From SSF14 sp046331245 (GTDB taxonomy: Bacteria > Actinomycetota > Acidimicrobiia > Acidimicrobiales > Microtrichaceae), in the NCBI GenBank assembly GCA_046331245.1, contig JAXLRH010000006.1, positions 211,640-275,639 on the forward strand: a stretch of DNA of 64,000 nt, written 5' to 3'. The notes below the pieces were generated by a model. It had not been told where the DNA came from. It saw only the letters and a list, made by a program, of their open reading frames with translations, and made no database searches. Position numbers and translations under genes: made by a program. Numbering within the stretch: position 1 is the stretch's first letter; each line of letters starts with the position of its first letter. Below are positions 53,943-61,670 of this stretch, in pieces.

Positions 53943-54935
53943 TCAGATCGTCCAGGTGTCCTCGACGATCGCGACGAGCTTCGGCGACGAACCGGTCGCG
54001 TCGAACACGAGGCGCACGCTCGTCCAGTCGAAGTCGCGGTACCGGCTGGTGCCGGCGAAGTGGTACTCGACCACCCGATCGCCGGGGAAGCGGGCGGCGA
54101 TGTTGTCGATGCTGTTGCCGGTGTGGACTCGCACGTCGAAGCCGATCGTGGTCGTGCTCGTGAGCGCCGTGCTGCCGCCGATGTCCCGTAGCCGGGTCGC
54201 GATGGTGGCGCGGATCGGCGCCCCCTCGCCGTCGGTGTACCCCCACAGCAGCTTGGTGCGGTCGGTCGGCGCTGCAGCGAGCTGCGCGCGGGTGAGCCTC
54301 GGCGCGTCGTCGGCGACGAACGCGTGCGGGGAGAACGTGACGCCGCGCGTCGGATCGGCCACCGCGGCCAACGCCGCGACGTCACCGTCGCGGAGCGCCT
54401 TGGCCACTGTCGCCGCGGCAGCCGCGACGGCGGGCACGGAGGTGCCGGTCGTGGTCGGCGTGTCGGGGCCGACCGGGCGCAGGAAGCGGGCGTTGACCCA
54501 CCCGACGCCGGTGCCGACCTGCACCGGTCGCCACACCTCGCGGCCGATCGGCTTCGACTGGTCGTACACGCGGATGCCGCGCTGGCCCGGTGAGAGGCGC
54601 GTGATCTCGGCGTGGGAGACGCCGGCGTCGTCGCGAACGCGGAGCGTGTCGCCGGCGGCGACGCCCCATACGAAGAACGGCTCGTCGAACAGCACCCACG
54701 ACGGGTCGACGGCGATCGGCGCGACCGTCGAGCCGGGAGTGGTCACGGGCACCGACGTGGTCGGCAGCGTGACGCTCGCCGTCGTGGTCGTGGCGGGCGG
54801 AGCCGTGGTGGCGCGAACCGCCGACGTGGTCGTCGCATCGTCCGCCGAGTCGGAGGAGCCGCACCCGGTGGCGACCATGCCGAACGCGGTCAGTGCGGTG
54901 AGGATCGCCGCCGAACGGCGCGTGCGTCGTGTCAT
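53943..54935 (-). CDS. Lipoprotein with possible SH3-like region
   Basis: A 330-residue lipoprotein: basic start, hydrophobic AAILTALTAFGMVATGC with lipobox VATGC, then a long Thr/Ser/Pro linker. The segment FFVWGVAAGDTLRVRDDAG through WRPVQVGTGVGWVNARFLRPV has a GW-type SH3_3 pattern, often cell-wall-binding. The last 150 residues form a beta-rich domain (HAFVADDAPRLTRAQL, TTIGFDVRVHTGN, RVVEYHFAGTSRYRDFDW). ATG is 6 bases after GACAAT (54942-54947). No function is assigned; an envelope role is likely. Confidence 0.78.
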   Translation of the reverse strand: MTRRTRRSAAILTALTAFGMVATGCGSSDSADDATTTSAVRATTAPPATTTTASVTLPTTSVPVTTPGSTVAPIAVDPSWVLFDEPFFVWGVAAGDTLRVRDDAGVSHAEITRLSPGQRGIRVYDQSKPIGREVWRPVQVGTGVGWVNARFLRPVGPDTPTTTGTSVPAVAAAAATVAKALRDGDVAALAAVADPTRGVTFSPHAFVADDAPRLTRAQLAAAPTDRTKLLWGYTDGEGAPIRATIATRLRDIGGSTALTSTTTIGFDVRVHTGNSIDNIAARFPGDRVVEYHFAGTSRYRDFDWTSVRLVFDATGSSPKLVAIVEDTWTI

Positions 54936-54970
54936 GGCCGAATTGTCGGCCCGATCCGTGGACGCGACAA

Positions 54971-55001
54971 GGGTCCATCGGCCGTATCGGCCGATGGACC
55001 C
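54971..55001 (-). terminator. Terminator-like hairpin after coiled-coil gene
   Basis: Arms 54971-54984 and 54988-55001 pair perfectly over 14 bp around a 3-base loop (TAT). It lies 35 bases past the stop of the secreted coiled-coil protein gene and before the next gene in the same direction, the expected place for an intrinsic terminator. No strong U-tract is present. Confidence 0.6.
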
Positions 55002-55035
55002 CCTCGCGACCCGGGTCGCCGATCGCGCGTGTCGA

Positions 55036-55410
55036 TCAGATGGTGGTCGTGGTGACCGAGGCGCCGCCGCAGCGCTTGGCGAGGCGTGCGGTCGCCGTCG
55101 ACAGCCGCTTCTCGACCTTGGTGATCCGGGCCGTGACCCGCTCGATGCGCTGCTTCAGCCGCTCGGCACGCTTGGTGCGACCGTTCGCCTCGAGTCGCTC
55201 CAGTCGGGTCTCCGCCGTCGCGAGCCGCTCCTTGACGGTGGCGAGCCGGGCCTCGACCTCGTGCACGCGCTTGGTGGCGGTGTCGCAGTTGAATGCCGGG
55301 CGCTCGGTCGGCGTGGTGGGAGTCGAGCTCTGCGCACCGGCGGCAGCGGCGCCGCCCCCGACGAGGGCGCCGGTGAGGGTCAGTGCTGCGAGGGTCTGTC
55401 GGATCTTCAT
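55036..55410 (-). CDS. Small secreted coiled-coil protein
   Basis: A 124-residue exported protein. The signal peptide (RQTLAALTLTGALVGGGAAAAGA) ends in AAGAQ, a signal peptidase I site, so it is secreted rather than lipidated. The mature part has one Cys (FNCDTA), a heptad-rich helix (RVHEVEARLATVKERLATAE, then RLERLEANGRTKRAERLKQR) and a second Cys (AKRCGGAS), which may form a disulfide across the coil. A GGAGG site precedes ATG. A hairpin terminator follows. The function is unknown. Confidence 0.78.
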   Translation of the reverse strand: MKIRQTLAALTLTGALVGGGAAAAGAQSSTPTTPTERPAFNCDTATKRVHEVEARLATVKERLATAETRLERLEANGRTKRAERLKQRIERVTARITKVEKRLSTATARLAKRCGGASVTTTTI

Positions 55411-55536
55411 GGGTGCCTCCAGGGCGTCGTCGTGATGATGTCCCCATCGTCGGCAACGAGTGTGAGGAAACCATGATGGACCGGTGAGGAGACGGTCACG
55501 GCGTCACCCTCCCGGGACGGCTGCCATCATGGCGGC

Positions 55537-55956
55537 ATGAGCCCCGTCGAGACCGACGCCCCGATCCGCCTGGCCGTCCTCGGCGCCCACCTGCAGGGCC
55601 AGCCGCTGCACCACCAGCTCACCGACCTCGACGCGACCTTCGTCGGCCTCACCACCACCGCGCCGGCGTACCGCCTCCACGCGCTCGACACGATCCCGCC
55701 GAAGCCGGGCATCGCTCGGGTCGCCGAGGGCGGCGTCGCGATCGAGGTGGAGGTCTACGAACTCGGCCCGGCGGCGTTCGGACGATTCGTCGACGCCATC
55801 CCCGCGCCACTCGGCATCGGCCGGCTGGAGCTGGCCGACACGAGCGTGGTGGCCGGATTCATCTGCGAGCCGATCGGTCTCGACCGCGCGCCCGACATCA
55901 GCGGGTTCGGCGGCTGGCGCGCCTACCTCACTTCCGGAGGCGCCTCGCCCCCCTGA
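55537..55956 (+). CDS. Allophanate hydrolase C-domain-like protein
   Basis: A 139-residue protein matching the C-terminal domain of allophanate hydrolase (AtzF/DUR1,2): RLAVLGAHLQGQPLHHQL, TTAPAYRLHALDTIPPKPGIARVAEGG, VEVYELGPAAFGRFVDAIPAPLGIGRLELAD, GFICEP and ISGFGGWRAYL. The amidase domain is absent, so it is not a complete allophanate hydrolase; stand-alone versions may act as gamma-glutamylcyclotransferase-like enzymes or assembly factors. It overlaps the convergent short-chain dehydrogenase gene by 29 bases. No urea carboxylase gene is nearby. Confidence 0.84.
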   Translation: MSPVETDAPIRLAVLGAHLQGQPLHHQLTDLDATFVGLTTTAPAYRLHALDTIPPKPGIARVAEGGVAIEVEVYELGPAAFGRFVDAIPAPLGIGRLELADTSVVAGFICEPIGLDRAPDISGFGGWRAYLTSGGASPP

Positions 55957-56758
55957 CGAGGATGCCCTGGGACACGCGTGCGGGAAGCCGCGACACGAGG
56001 TCGAACACCTTGGCGTCCGGCCCGATGAGGGCACGCCGCTTGTCCTTCTCGACCGCCGCGAGGATCTGACGCGCCGCCTTCTTCGGCGTGGTCATGGCCA
56101 GCCGCTCGAAGTCGCGTCCGATGTCGTCGCTGCCCGAGAGCGCGCGGGCCGCGTCGTCCATCCGGGCGTTGCGGGCGATGTTCGTCTTGATGCCACCCGG
56201 ATGGATCGTCGTGGACGACACGCCGCACGGGTCGATCTCGAGCTCGATCCGCAGCGCGTCGGTGAACCCGCGCACGGCGAACTTGGCGGCGTTGTAGGCC
56301 GACTGCGACGGGATGCTCACGAGACCGAACACGCTGGAGATGTTGACCACGTGCCCCTCCCCCGACGCCTTCAGGTGTGGGAGGAAGGCCTGCGTCCCGT
56401 GGACGACGCCCCAGAAGTTGATCCCCATCAACCACTCGAAGTCCTCGATGGACATCACGTCGACGTTCGCTCCCAGGGCGACGCCCGCGTTGTTCACGAT
56501 GAGGTTCACCGAGCCGTGCTCGTCGGCCACCGTGTCGGCCCACGCGAACATCGCGTCGCGGTCGGCGACGTCGACGTGGTGCGACGTCACCTTCACGCCG
56601 AACCCCTCGCACAGGGTCACCGTCTCGGCGAGGCCGGCGTCGTCGACGTCGGACAGCGCCAGGTGCGCACCGGCACGCGCCAGCTCGATCGCCAGCGCTC
56701 GACCGATGCCCGAACCGGCCCCGGTGACGGCCGCGACGCGACCCTTCAGCTCTTTCAT
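55928..56758 (-). CDS. Short-chain dehydrogenase/reductase
   Basis: A 276-residue NAD(P)-dependent oxidoreductase. The cofactor motif is VTGAGSGIGRALAIELARAG, NNAGV follows, and the catalytic Ser/Tyr/Lys is seen in VVNISSVFGLVSIPSQ and SAYNAAKFAVRGF. The long C-terminal tail (KKAARQILAAVEKDKRRALIG, DLVSRLPARVSQG) is typical of actinobacterial SDRs paired with monooxygenases. The ATG overlaps the monooxygenase gene stop by one base (TGATG). It likely acts on an alcohol or ketone of the same pathway. Confidence 0.9.
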   Translation of the reverse strand: MKELKGRVAAVTGAGSGIGRALAIELARAGAHLALSDVDDAGLAETVTLCEGFGVKVTSHHVDVADRDAMFAWADTVADEHGSVNLIVNNAGVALGANVDVMSIEDFEWLMGINFWGVVHGTQAFLPHLKASGEGHVVNISSVFGLVSIPSQSAYNAAKFAVRGFTDALRIELEIDPCGVSSTTIHPGGIKTNIARNARMDDAARALSGSDDIGRDFERLAMTTPKKAARQILAAVEKDKRRALIGPDAKVFDLVSRLPARVSQGILVRGARRLRK

Positions 56759-58281
56759 CACGCGCTCCTGCGGGTGGTCGACCTGGCGAACCTCATGACG
56801 CCGTCGTCGATGTCGGACATCTTCATCGCCCGGTAGTCGAGCACATAGTTCTGGTCGACGTGCCACGGAGCGGCCGTGCCCTGCTTCGGGAAGCGGTCGA
56901 TGGCACGTTGCACGTAGCCCGACGACAGGTCGAGCAGGCCCTCGGCCGACGCCGCCCCGGTCGTGTCGACGGGGGTCGCGCTCGCCAGGCCGCGGTCGCG
57001 CATGTGGTTGAGCATGCGGGCGACGCGCTGGCTGATGAGCTCGGCCTTGAGGGTCCACGAGGCGTTGGTGTACCCGATCGCCAGCGCGAAGTTCGGCACA
57101 CCCTCGAGCATCATGCCCTTGTAGGTGAGCCGCTCCGAGACGTCGACCCGCTCACCGTCGACGGTCAGCTCGATGCCGCCGATGAAGAGCAGCTCGAGGC
57201 CCGTCGCCGTGACGATGATGTCCGCCTGGAGCTCCTCTCCCGAGGTGAGCAGCACGCCCTTCGGGGTGAACGTGTCGATGTGATCGGTGACGACGGAGGC
57301 CGTGCCGGCGCGGATGGCTGTGAAGAGGTCGCCGTCGGGCACGACGCACAGCCGCTGATCCCAGGGGTCGTAACGGGGCGTGAAATGGGTGTCGACGTCG
57401 AAGCCCTCGGGCAGCGCCATCTGGACGCCCTTGCGGAGGATGCGCTTCATCAGCTCCGGCCGGTGGCGGCTGAGCAGGTACGAGCCCTGCGTGAGCAGCG
57501 CGTTCATCCACTTCAGCACGGGGCCCTGCACCCGGCGCGGCGCGACGGCCCGCACGAGCCTGGTGAGCGGGTTGCTGCCGGGAAGCGAGGCGATGTAGGT
57601 CGGCGAGCGCTGCAGCATCGTGACGTGCTTCGCCGTGGGAGCGAGCGACGGCACGAGCGTGATCGCGGTGGCGCCGCTACCGATCACCACGATCTCCTTG
57701 CCGGCGTACTCGAGATCCTCGGGCCAGTGCTGCGGGTGCACGAGCAGGCCCTCGAAGTCGTCCATGCCGGCGAAGTCGGGGAGGTACCCCTGGTCGTAGC
57801 GGTAGTAGCCGCTGCACGAGAAGAGGAAGGAGCACGTGAGCGTCACGGTCTCGACCGGCGCGTGCTCATCGGTCGGCGCGTCGGGGTCGCCGGTGACGCG
57901 CTGCACGGTGACCGTCCAGCGCTGCTCGTCACTCGACCAGTCGGCGGCGACGATGCGGTGCCGGAATCGGATCCTCCGGTCGATCCCCTCCTCCGCCGCC
58001 GTGTCCTTGATGTACTGCAGGATCGAGCCGCCGTCGGCGATCGACTCGGCCCGGTTCCACGGACGGAAGCCGTAGCCGAGCGTGAACATGTCGGAGTCGG
58101 AGCGGATGCCCGGGTAGCGGAACAGGTCCCAGGTGCCGCCGATGGCGTCGCGCGCCTCGAGGATCGCGTAGTCCGCCCACGGGCAGGTCGTCTGCACGTG
58201 GTGCGCAGCGCAGATGCCGGAGAGGCCGGCGCCCACGATGAGGACGTCGAGGTGCTCGACCGAGGTCGCCTGCCCGGTCAT
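56758..58281 (-). CDS. Baeyer-Villiger-type flavin monooxygenase
   Basis: A 507-residue FAD/NADPH monooxygenase. The FAD Rossmann motif is VLIVGAGLSGICAAHHVQ, the GTWDLFRYPGIRSDSDMFTLGYGF segment is typical, the NADPH motif is IVVIGSGATAITLVPSLA, and the family fingerprint lies in FEGLLVHPQHWPEDLEY, with the His and Trp. The ATG motif VTATGLEL completes it. Such enzymes convert ketones to esters or lactones. It is coupled to a diiron-like hydrolase gene upstream and an SDR gene downstream, with a TetR gene divergent from the operon. A steroid, terpene or alkane-type ketone is plausible. Confidence 0.92.
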   Translation of the reverse strand: MTGQATSVEHLDVLIVGAGLSGICAAHHVQTTCPWADYAILEARDAIGGTWDLFRYPGIRSDSDMFTLGYGFRPWNRAESIADGGSILQYIKDTAAEEGIDRRIRFRHRIVAADWSSDEQRWTVTVQRVTGDPDAPTDEHAPVETVTLTCSFLFSCSGYYRYDQGYLPDFAGMDDFEGLLVHPQHWPEDLEYAGKEIVVIGSGATAITLVPSLAPTAKHVTMLQRSPTYIASLPGSNPLTRLVRAVAPRRVQGPVLKWMNALLTQGSYLLSRHRPELMKRILRKGVQMALPEGFDVDTHFTPRYDPWDQRLCVVPDGDLFTAIRAGTASVVTDHIDTFTPKGVLLTSGEELQADIIVTATGLELLFIGGIELTVDGERVDVSERLTYKGMMLEGVPNFALAIGYTNASWTLKAELISQRVARMLNHMRDRGLASATPVDTTGAASAEGLLDLSSGYVQRAIDRFPKQGTAAPWHVDQNYVLDYRAMKMSDIDDGVMRFARSTTRRSA

Positions 58282-59156
58282 GCGGCCGGGCTCCCGCCGG
58301 CGAGGAGGCCGGTGAGCGAGCCCTCGTCGCCGAAGAGCGTCTCGCGCCAGGCGGTCGTGAGCGCCGTCGTGTCCTGGTCGTCGGGATGGAAGTCGGGACG
58401 GTCGTAGTCGCGCAGCTGTCGCCACACCTCGCGGGACGCGAGCGGTGACCGTTTGAAGCGTCGCCAGCTGGCGCGCAGCGCCCGGAGGTCGCGCGCTGCA
58501 GGGTCGTGCAACATCGAGTCGACCATCTGCACGAACATCGCCACGGGGAAGCCGATGCGGGTCAGCTTCATCGTCATCACTCGGAGGCGCTCGCTACCGC
58601 CGACGGCGCGGTACACGTCGAACGCCACGGCCTTGTGCTCCGACTCCTCGAGCGCGTGCCACAGGAAGAGGTTGCGCACGGCCGGGTCGCCGAACTCCGC
58701 ACGGGCTTCCTCGCTACGCAGCAGCAGCTCGGCGAGGGTGGCGGTGAAGTGCTCCAGCGCCGCGGTGAGCGCGAGGTTCGAGATCGGCGGGAGGAACCGC
58801 TCGCGGAGGGCGAGGCTGCGGCGGGCCATCCGCTCCATCCGCTTCGTGGGGTAGCCGAGCTCGGCGAAGCGGTCGTTGAGCGCCCGGTGCTCGCGGCCGT
58901 GCACCGACTCCTGGCCGATGAAGCCCGCGACCTGACGCTTGAGGTCGGGGTCGGTGATGCGGTCCCGATAGTGGCGGACGGACCGCACGAAGAAGTCCTC
59001 GCCGTCGGGGAAGACCGACGACATGCACGCGGCGAGATGGCTGTTGAAGAGGTCGCCGTCGGCGGCGAAGTGACGGGGCACGTCGCGCAGTGACTCCTCG
59101 AACGAGACCCGACGGGTGGGGACGAGTCGTTCGGGATTGCTGGTCTGGGTCGTCAT
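58278..59156 (-). CDS. Predicted metal-dependent hydrolase (PF10118-like)
   Basis: A 292-residue helical protein of the PF10118 predicted metal-dependent hydrolase family. Metal-ligand-type motifs are QVAGFIGQESVHGREHRALN, ALEHFTATLAE and WHALEESEHKAVAFDVY (ExxH and ExxEH), which look like a diiron/ferritin-like centre. The family co-occurs with monooxygenase and lipid genes. The ATG at 59156 is preceded by GGAGG and a full -35/-10 promoter. It starts the operon with the Baeyer-Villiger-type monooxygenase and SDR genes. Its reaction is unproven. Confidence 0.85.
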   Translation of the reverse strand: MTTQTSNPERLVPTRRVSFEESLRDVPRHFAADGDLFNSHLAACMSSVFPDGEDFFVRSVRHYRDRITDPDLKRQVAGFIGQESVHGREHRALNDRFAELGYPTKRMERMARRSLALRERFLPPISNLALTAALEHFTATLAELLLRSEEARAEFGDPAVRNLFLWHALEESEHKAVAFDVYRAVGGSERLRVMTMKLTRIGFPVAMFVQMVDSMLHDPAARDLRALRASWRRFKRSPLASREVWRQLRDYDRPDFHPDDQDTTALTTAWRETLFGDEGSLTGLLAGGSPAA

Positions 59157-59189
59157 GGCGGGGTCCTCCGGCGAACGGTTGCTGCGAGC

Positions 59190-59238
59190 ATCGTAGAGGA
59201 TTTGAGCGATTTACTCAATTCCTCATTTCTGGTAGTGT
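59190..59238. promoter_or_regulatory. Operator and divergent promoters, TetR / BVMO operon
   Basis: On the minus strand TTGAGT (59213-59218) and TACGAT (59190-59195) are 17 bases apart, a good promoter for the hydrolase/monooxygenase/SDR operon. The -35 lies inside an inverted repeat TTGAG (59202-59206)-7 bases-CTCAA (59214-59218). On the plus strand TAGTGT (59233-59238) ends 7 bases before the TetR ATG. A regulator bound here would block the operon. Confidence 0.65.
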
Positions 59239-59245
59239 GTCACAC

Positions 59246-59872
59246 ATGTCGAGCGCCTCCAGCACGCCTGAACCCGGCAGGCCCGAACCCAGCAAGGGCG
59301 AACAGACGCGACGGGCGATCCTCGACGCCGCCGTCGCCCGGTTCGGGCGGGAGGGCTTCCGCTCCACGTCGGTCGCCGACATCGCACGCGACGCGTCGGT
59401 GGGCGGCACCGTCGCCTACGCCTACTTCCCCAACAAGGAGGCGCTGTTCCTCGCGGCACTCGACGAGGACGCGGCGGCGGTGATCCACGAGGGCGTGTCC
59501 CACATCCTCGCCGACACCCAGGCCGAGGGCTGGCAGGAGACGCTCATCCTCACACTCGTCGCGGCGGTCGATCGGCACCCGCTCGCCCGCCGCGTGCTCG
59601 CCGGCCTCGAGCCCGACGTCACGGACCGCGTCATCGAGATCCCCGCGATGCTCGAGCTCCGCAAGACCGTGGCCGAACGCCTCCGGCTCGACCAGGAGGC
59701 GGGCACCGTGCGGCCCGACATCGACCCCGCCGCGATCGCCGGCGGGGCGGTCGGCGTCATCGTCTCGCTCCTGATGGCCGTGATCCAGTTCGGCGGCGCC
59801 GGCATCGACGTGTACGGCCCCGGCATCTGGGCGCTGTTCTCGGCGGCGCTCGATCCGATTCCCCGGAGCTGA
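59246..59872 (+). CDS. TetR family transcriptional regulator
   Basis: A 208-residue regulator. The DNA-binding domain is QTRRAILDAAVARFGREGFR, VADIARDASVGGTVAYAYFP, NKEALFLAALDED; the C-terminal region is a hydrophobic helix set (GVIVSLLMAVIQFGGAG) suited to a ligand pocket. It is divergent from the diiron hydrolase/monooxygenase/SDR operon and is likely its repressor. ATG at 59246 lies 7 bases after TAGTGT. The stop is 25 bases from the convergent, frame-broken LigD-type gene. Confidence 0.9.
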   Translation: MSSASSTPEPGRPEPSKGEQTRRAILDAAVARFGREGFRSTSVADIARDASVGGTVAYAYFPNKEALFLAALDEDAAAVIHEGVSHILADTQAEGWQETLILTLVAAVDRHPLARRVLAGLEPDVTDRVIEIPAMLELRKTVAERLRLDQEAGTVRPDIDPAAIAGGAVGVIVSLLMAVIQFGGAGIDVYGPGIWALFSAALDPIPRS

Positions 59873-59897
59873 ACCGCCCCGTCCCCCGGATCGTTCG

Positions 59898-60897
59898 TCA
59901 GGGATCCTGACGCGCCCGGCTGGGTGCCACCCGTGGCGGCTCGTTCGCCTGCTTCGGGTACACCGGCGGCCACGGCGCGTCCATCATCCCGGCCGCCATG
60001 TCGCGCTCGGACATCTCGAGCAGCGCGTCGATCGATCAGCGCGCTGTTCATCGCTACCACGTCGCCGTCCGCCACCTGCGCCAATGCCGCCTGCGAGCGC
60101 GCCGTGGTCGACCTCGGCGAGCTCGTCCCGACGAGATGGGCGTCGAGACCTGACCACCGACGCGCGACCGCACGCACCACGCGCCGAACACCGTCTTCAT
60201 GCAGTGCGTTCCTGGTTGAAGTCGACGAAGACCCGTTCGCCCCGCTCCTCCTTCCACCACGCGGTGAAGAGGTCGGGGCGGCGGCGCTCCAGCTCCTCGC
60301 CGCCGCACGGGCAGCGGCGCGCACCTCGTAGCTGTCCCAACGCGGCTCGAGCCGCACGTAGACGTGCAGCCCGCGGTTGCCGGTGGTCTTCGCGTACGCC
60401 GCGATGCCGAGCTCTTCGAAGAGGGCCTTCACCTCGGCGCCTCCGGCGCGGATGTGGTCGAAGGTCACGCCGGGCATCGGGTCGAGATCGATGCGCAGCT
60501 CGTCGGTCACCTCGGGCGTGGCCGCGTGGTACGGCCAGGGGTGGAACCCGAGGCAACCGAGGTTCACCGCCCACACGAGGTGGGCCATGTCGGCCACGAC
60601 GAGCGCGTTGGAGTCGGTGCCGTTGGGCGTGCTCACCGTGGTGGTCTGCAGCCACTCCGGCGCGCTCTCCGGAACGCGCTTCTGGTAGAAGGACTTGCCG
60701 CTCGCGCCGTCGGGGAACCGCTGCAGCATCGTCGGCCGCCCCTCGATCGTGCGGAGCAACGGCTCGGCGACGGCGAGGTAGTAGTGGACGAGGTCGAGCT
60801 TCGTCTCGCCGCGCTCCTTGAAGAACACCTTGCTCGGGCTCGAGATGCGCACCTCGTGTCCGTCGACCTCGACGGTGGTCTCCTCCTTCGCGGCCAT
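59898..60897 (-). pseudogene. LigD polymerase-domain gene, broken by indels
   Basis: The N-terminal 200 residues are intact and typical of the LigD primase/polymerase domain of non-homologous end joining: ISSPSKVFFKERGETKLDLV, MLQRFPDGASGKSFYQKRVP, HLVWAVNLGCLGFHPWPYH, ELRIDLDPMPGV and TTGNRGLHVYVRLEPRWD. From about 60310 downward the match jumps between frames: ELERRRPDLFTAWWKEERGE, then KTVFGAWCVRSRVGGQVSTP, then DALLEMSERDMAAGMMDAPW, ending at 59898. At least four to five single-base changes would be needed. It follows the DUF1801 gene by a TGATG overlap. It may be a true pseudogene or an assembly error. Confidence 0.85.
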
Positions 60898-61265
60898 CAG
60901 TCCGGTCCGTCCGACAGCGCGCCCGCCACGAGCGCCCCGAGCTCGTCGTCGGAGATCCCGGCGGCGGCGTCGGGGGTGAGCCGGATGGTGCCGCGACCGC
61001 TCAGCAGCTCGGGATGCCGTTCGCAGAATCCACCGTCGCGACCCTCGCCCCAGCCGTACAACGAGATGCCGTGCTTCCACGCCCCGACGTACAAGCGGTT
61101 CCTGCCGACCCGGTACGTGGGCATCTGGTACGAGATCCCGACCGTGGCGTCGGGGTGCGCGGCGGTGATCAGGTCGTGCACGCGATCGAACAGGGCGCGG
61201 TGCCCGGCGTCGATCCCCTCGACGTACGCCGTGACCGCCTCGTCGGTGCCCTTCGCCGAGTTCAT
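60897..61265 (-). CDS. DUF1801 family protein
   Basis: A 122-residue protein of the DUF1801/YdhG-like family. Landmarks are GHRALFDRVHDLITAAHPDA, ISYQMPTYRVGRNRLYVGAW, KHGISLYGWG and a C-terminal GRGTIRLTPDAAAGISDDEL. The family may bind iron or small ligands; no clear function is known. ATG at 61265 was chosen because CATGAT (61273-61278) ends 7 bases before it; ATG at 61277 is an alternative. It overlaps the LigD-type gene by one base, so the two were probably co-expressed. Confidence 0.8.
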   Translation of the reverse strand: MNSAKGTDEAVTAYVEGIDAGHRALFDRVHDLITAAHPDATVGISYQMPTYRVGRNRLYVGAWKHGISLYGWGEGRDGGFCERHPELLSGRGTIRLTPDAAAGISDDELGALVAGALSDGPD

Positions 61266-61349
61266 GGCAACCATCATGCCCGGTCGATGACCTTCGGCCC
61301 TGTGTCACCACCTCGACTGCCTCTACGGTTGCCGGGGAAGGAGGCCCTC

Positions 61350-61670
61350 ATGACCGACGATCAGCAGAACTCCGCCGAAGCGTCCGATCCCGACGAGCTG
61401 GGCGACGACATCCTGGACGACGCCTCGTTCCCGCCGGAGCACCCACTCGGCGCCGACGACCTCACGCGGGACGACCACGTCGTCGACTCCGTCCGCGACC
61501 GCGACTGGCGCGAGGAGCCCGAGACCGAGGTCGCGGAGGGCGATCACCTGCGGCTGTATGCGCCCAACGACGTCGAGGACGACGACGTGGCCGAGCTCGT
61601 GGGCAGCGCCATCGAGGCCGACGATCTCACGGCCGAGGAAGCGTCGATGCACATCGTCGATGAACCCTGA
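61350..61670 (+). CDS. Acidic DUF5709-like protein
   Basis: A 106-residue, highly acidic soluble protein (about a third Asp/Glu). It has no strong hydrophobic core; the C-terminal segment ELVGSAIEADDLTAEEASMHIVDE resembles the end of DUF5709 proteins of actinobacteria, which are small acidic proteins of unknown function. A GGGGAAGGAGG ribosome site precedes ATG. The stop overlaps the next gene start by 11 bases, so translation of the membrane protein is likely coupled. Confidence 0.72.
   Translation: MTDDQQNSAEASDPDELGDDILDDASFPPEHPLGADDLTRDDHVVDSVRDRDWREEPETEVAEGDHLRLYAPNDVEDDDVAELVGSAIEADDLTAEEASMHIVDEP

Noticed and set aside
59202..59218. HAIR-type heat-shock operator upstream of the monooxygenase operon
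   Set aside because: The 7-base spacing fits but only 5 bp of each arm match, and a TetR gene is adjacent, so a TetR operator is the simpler reading.
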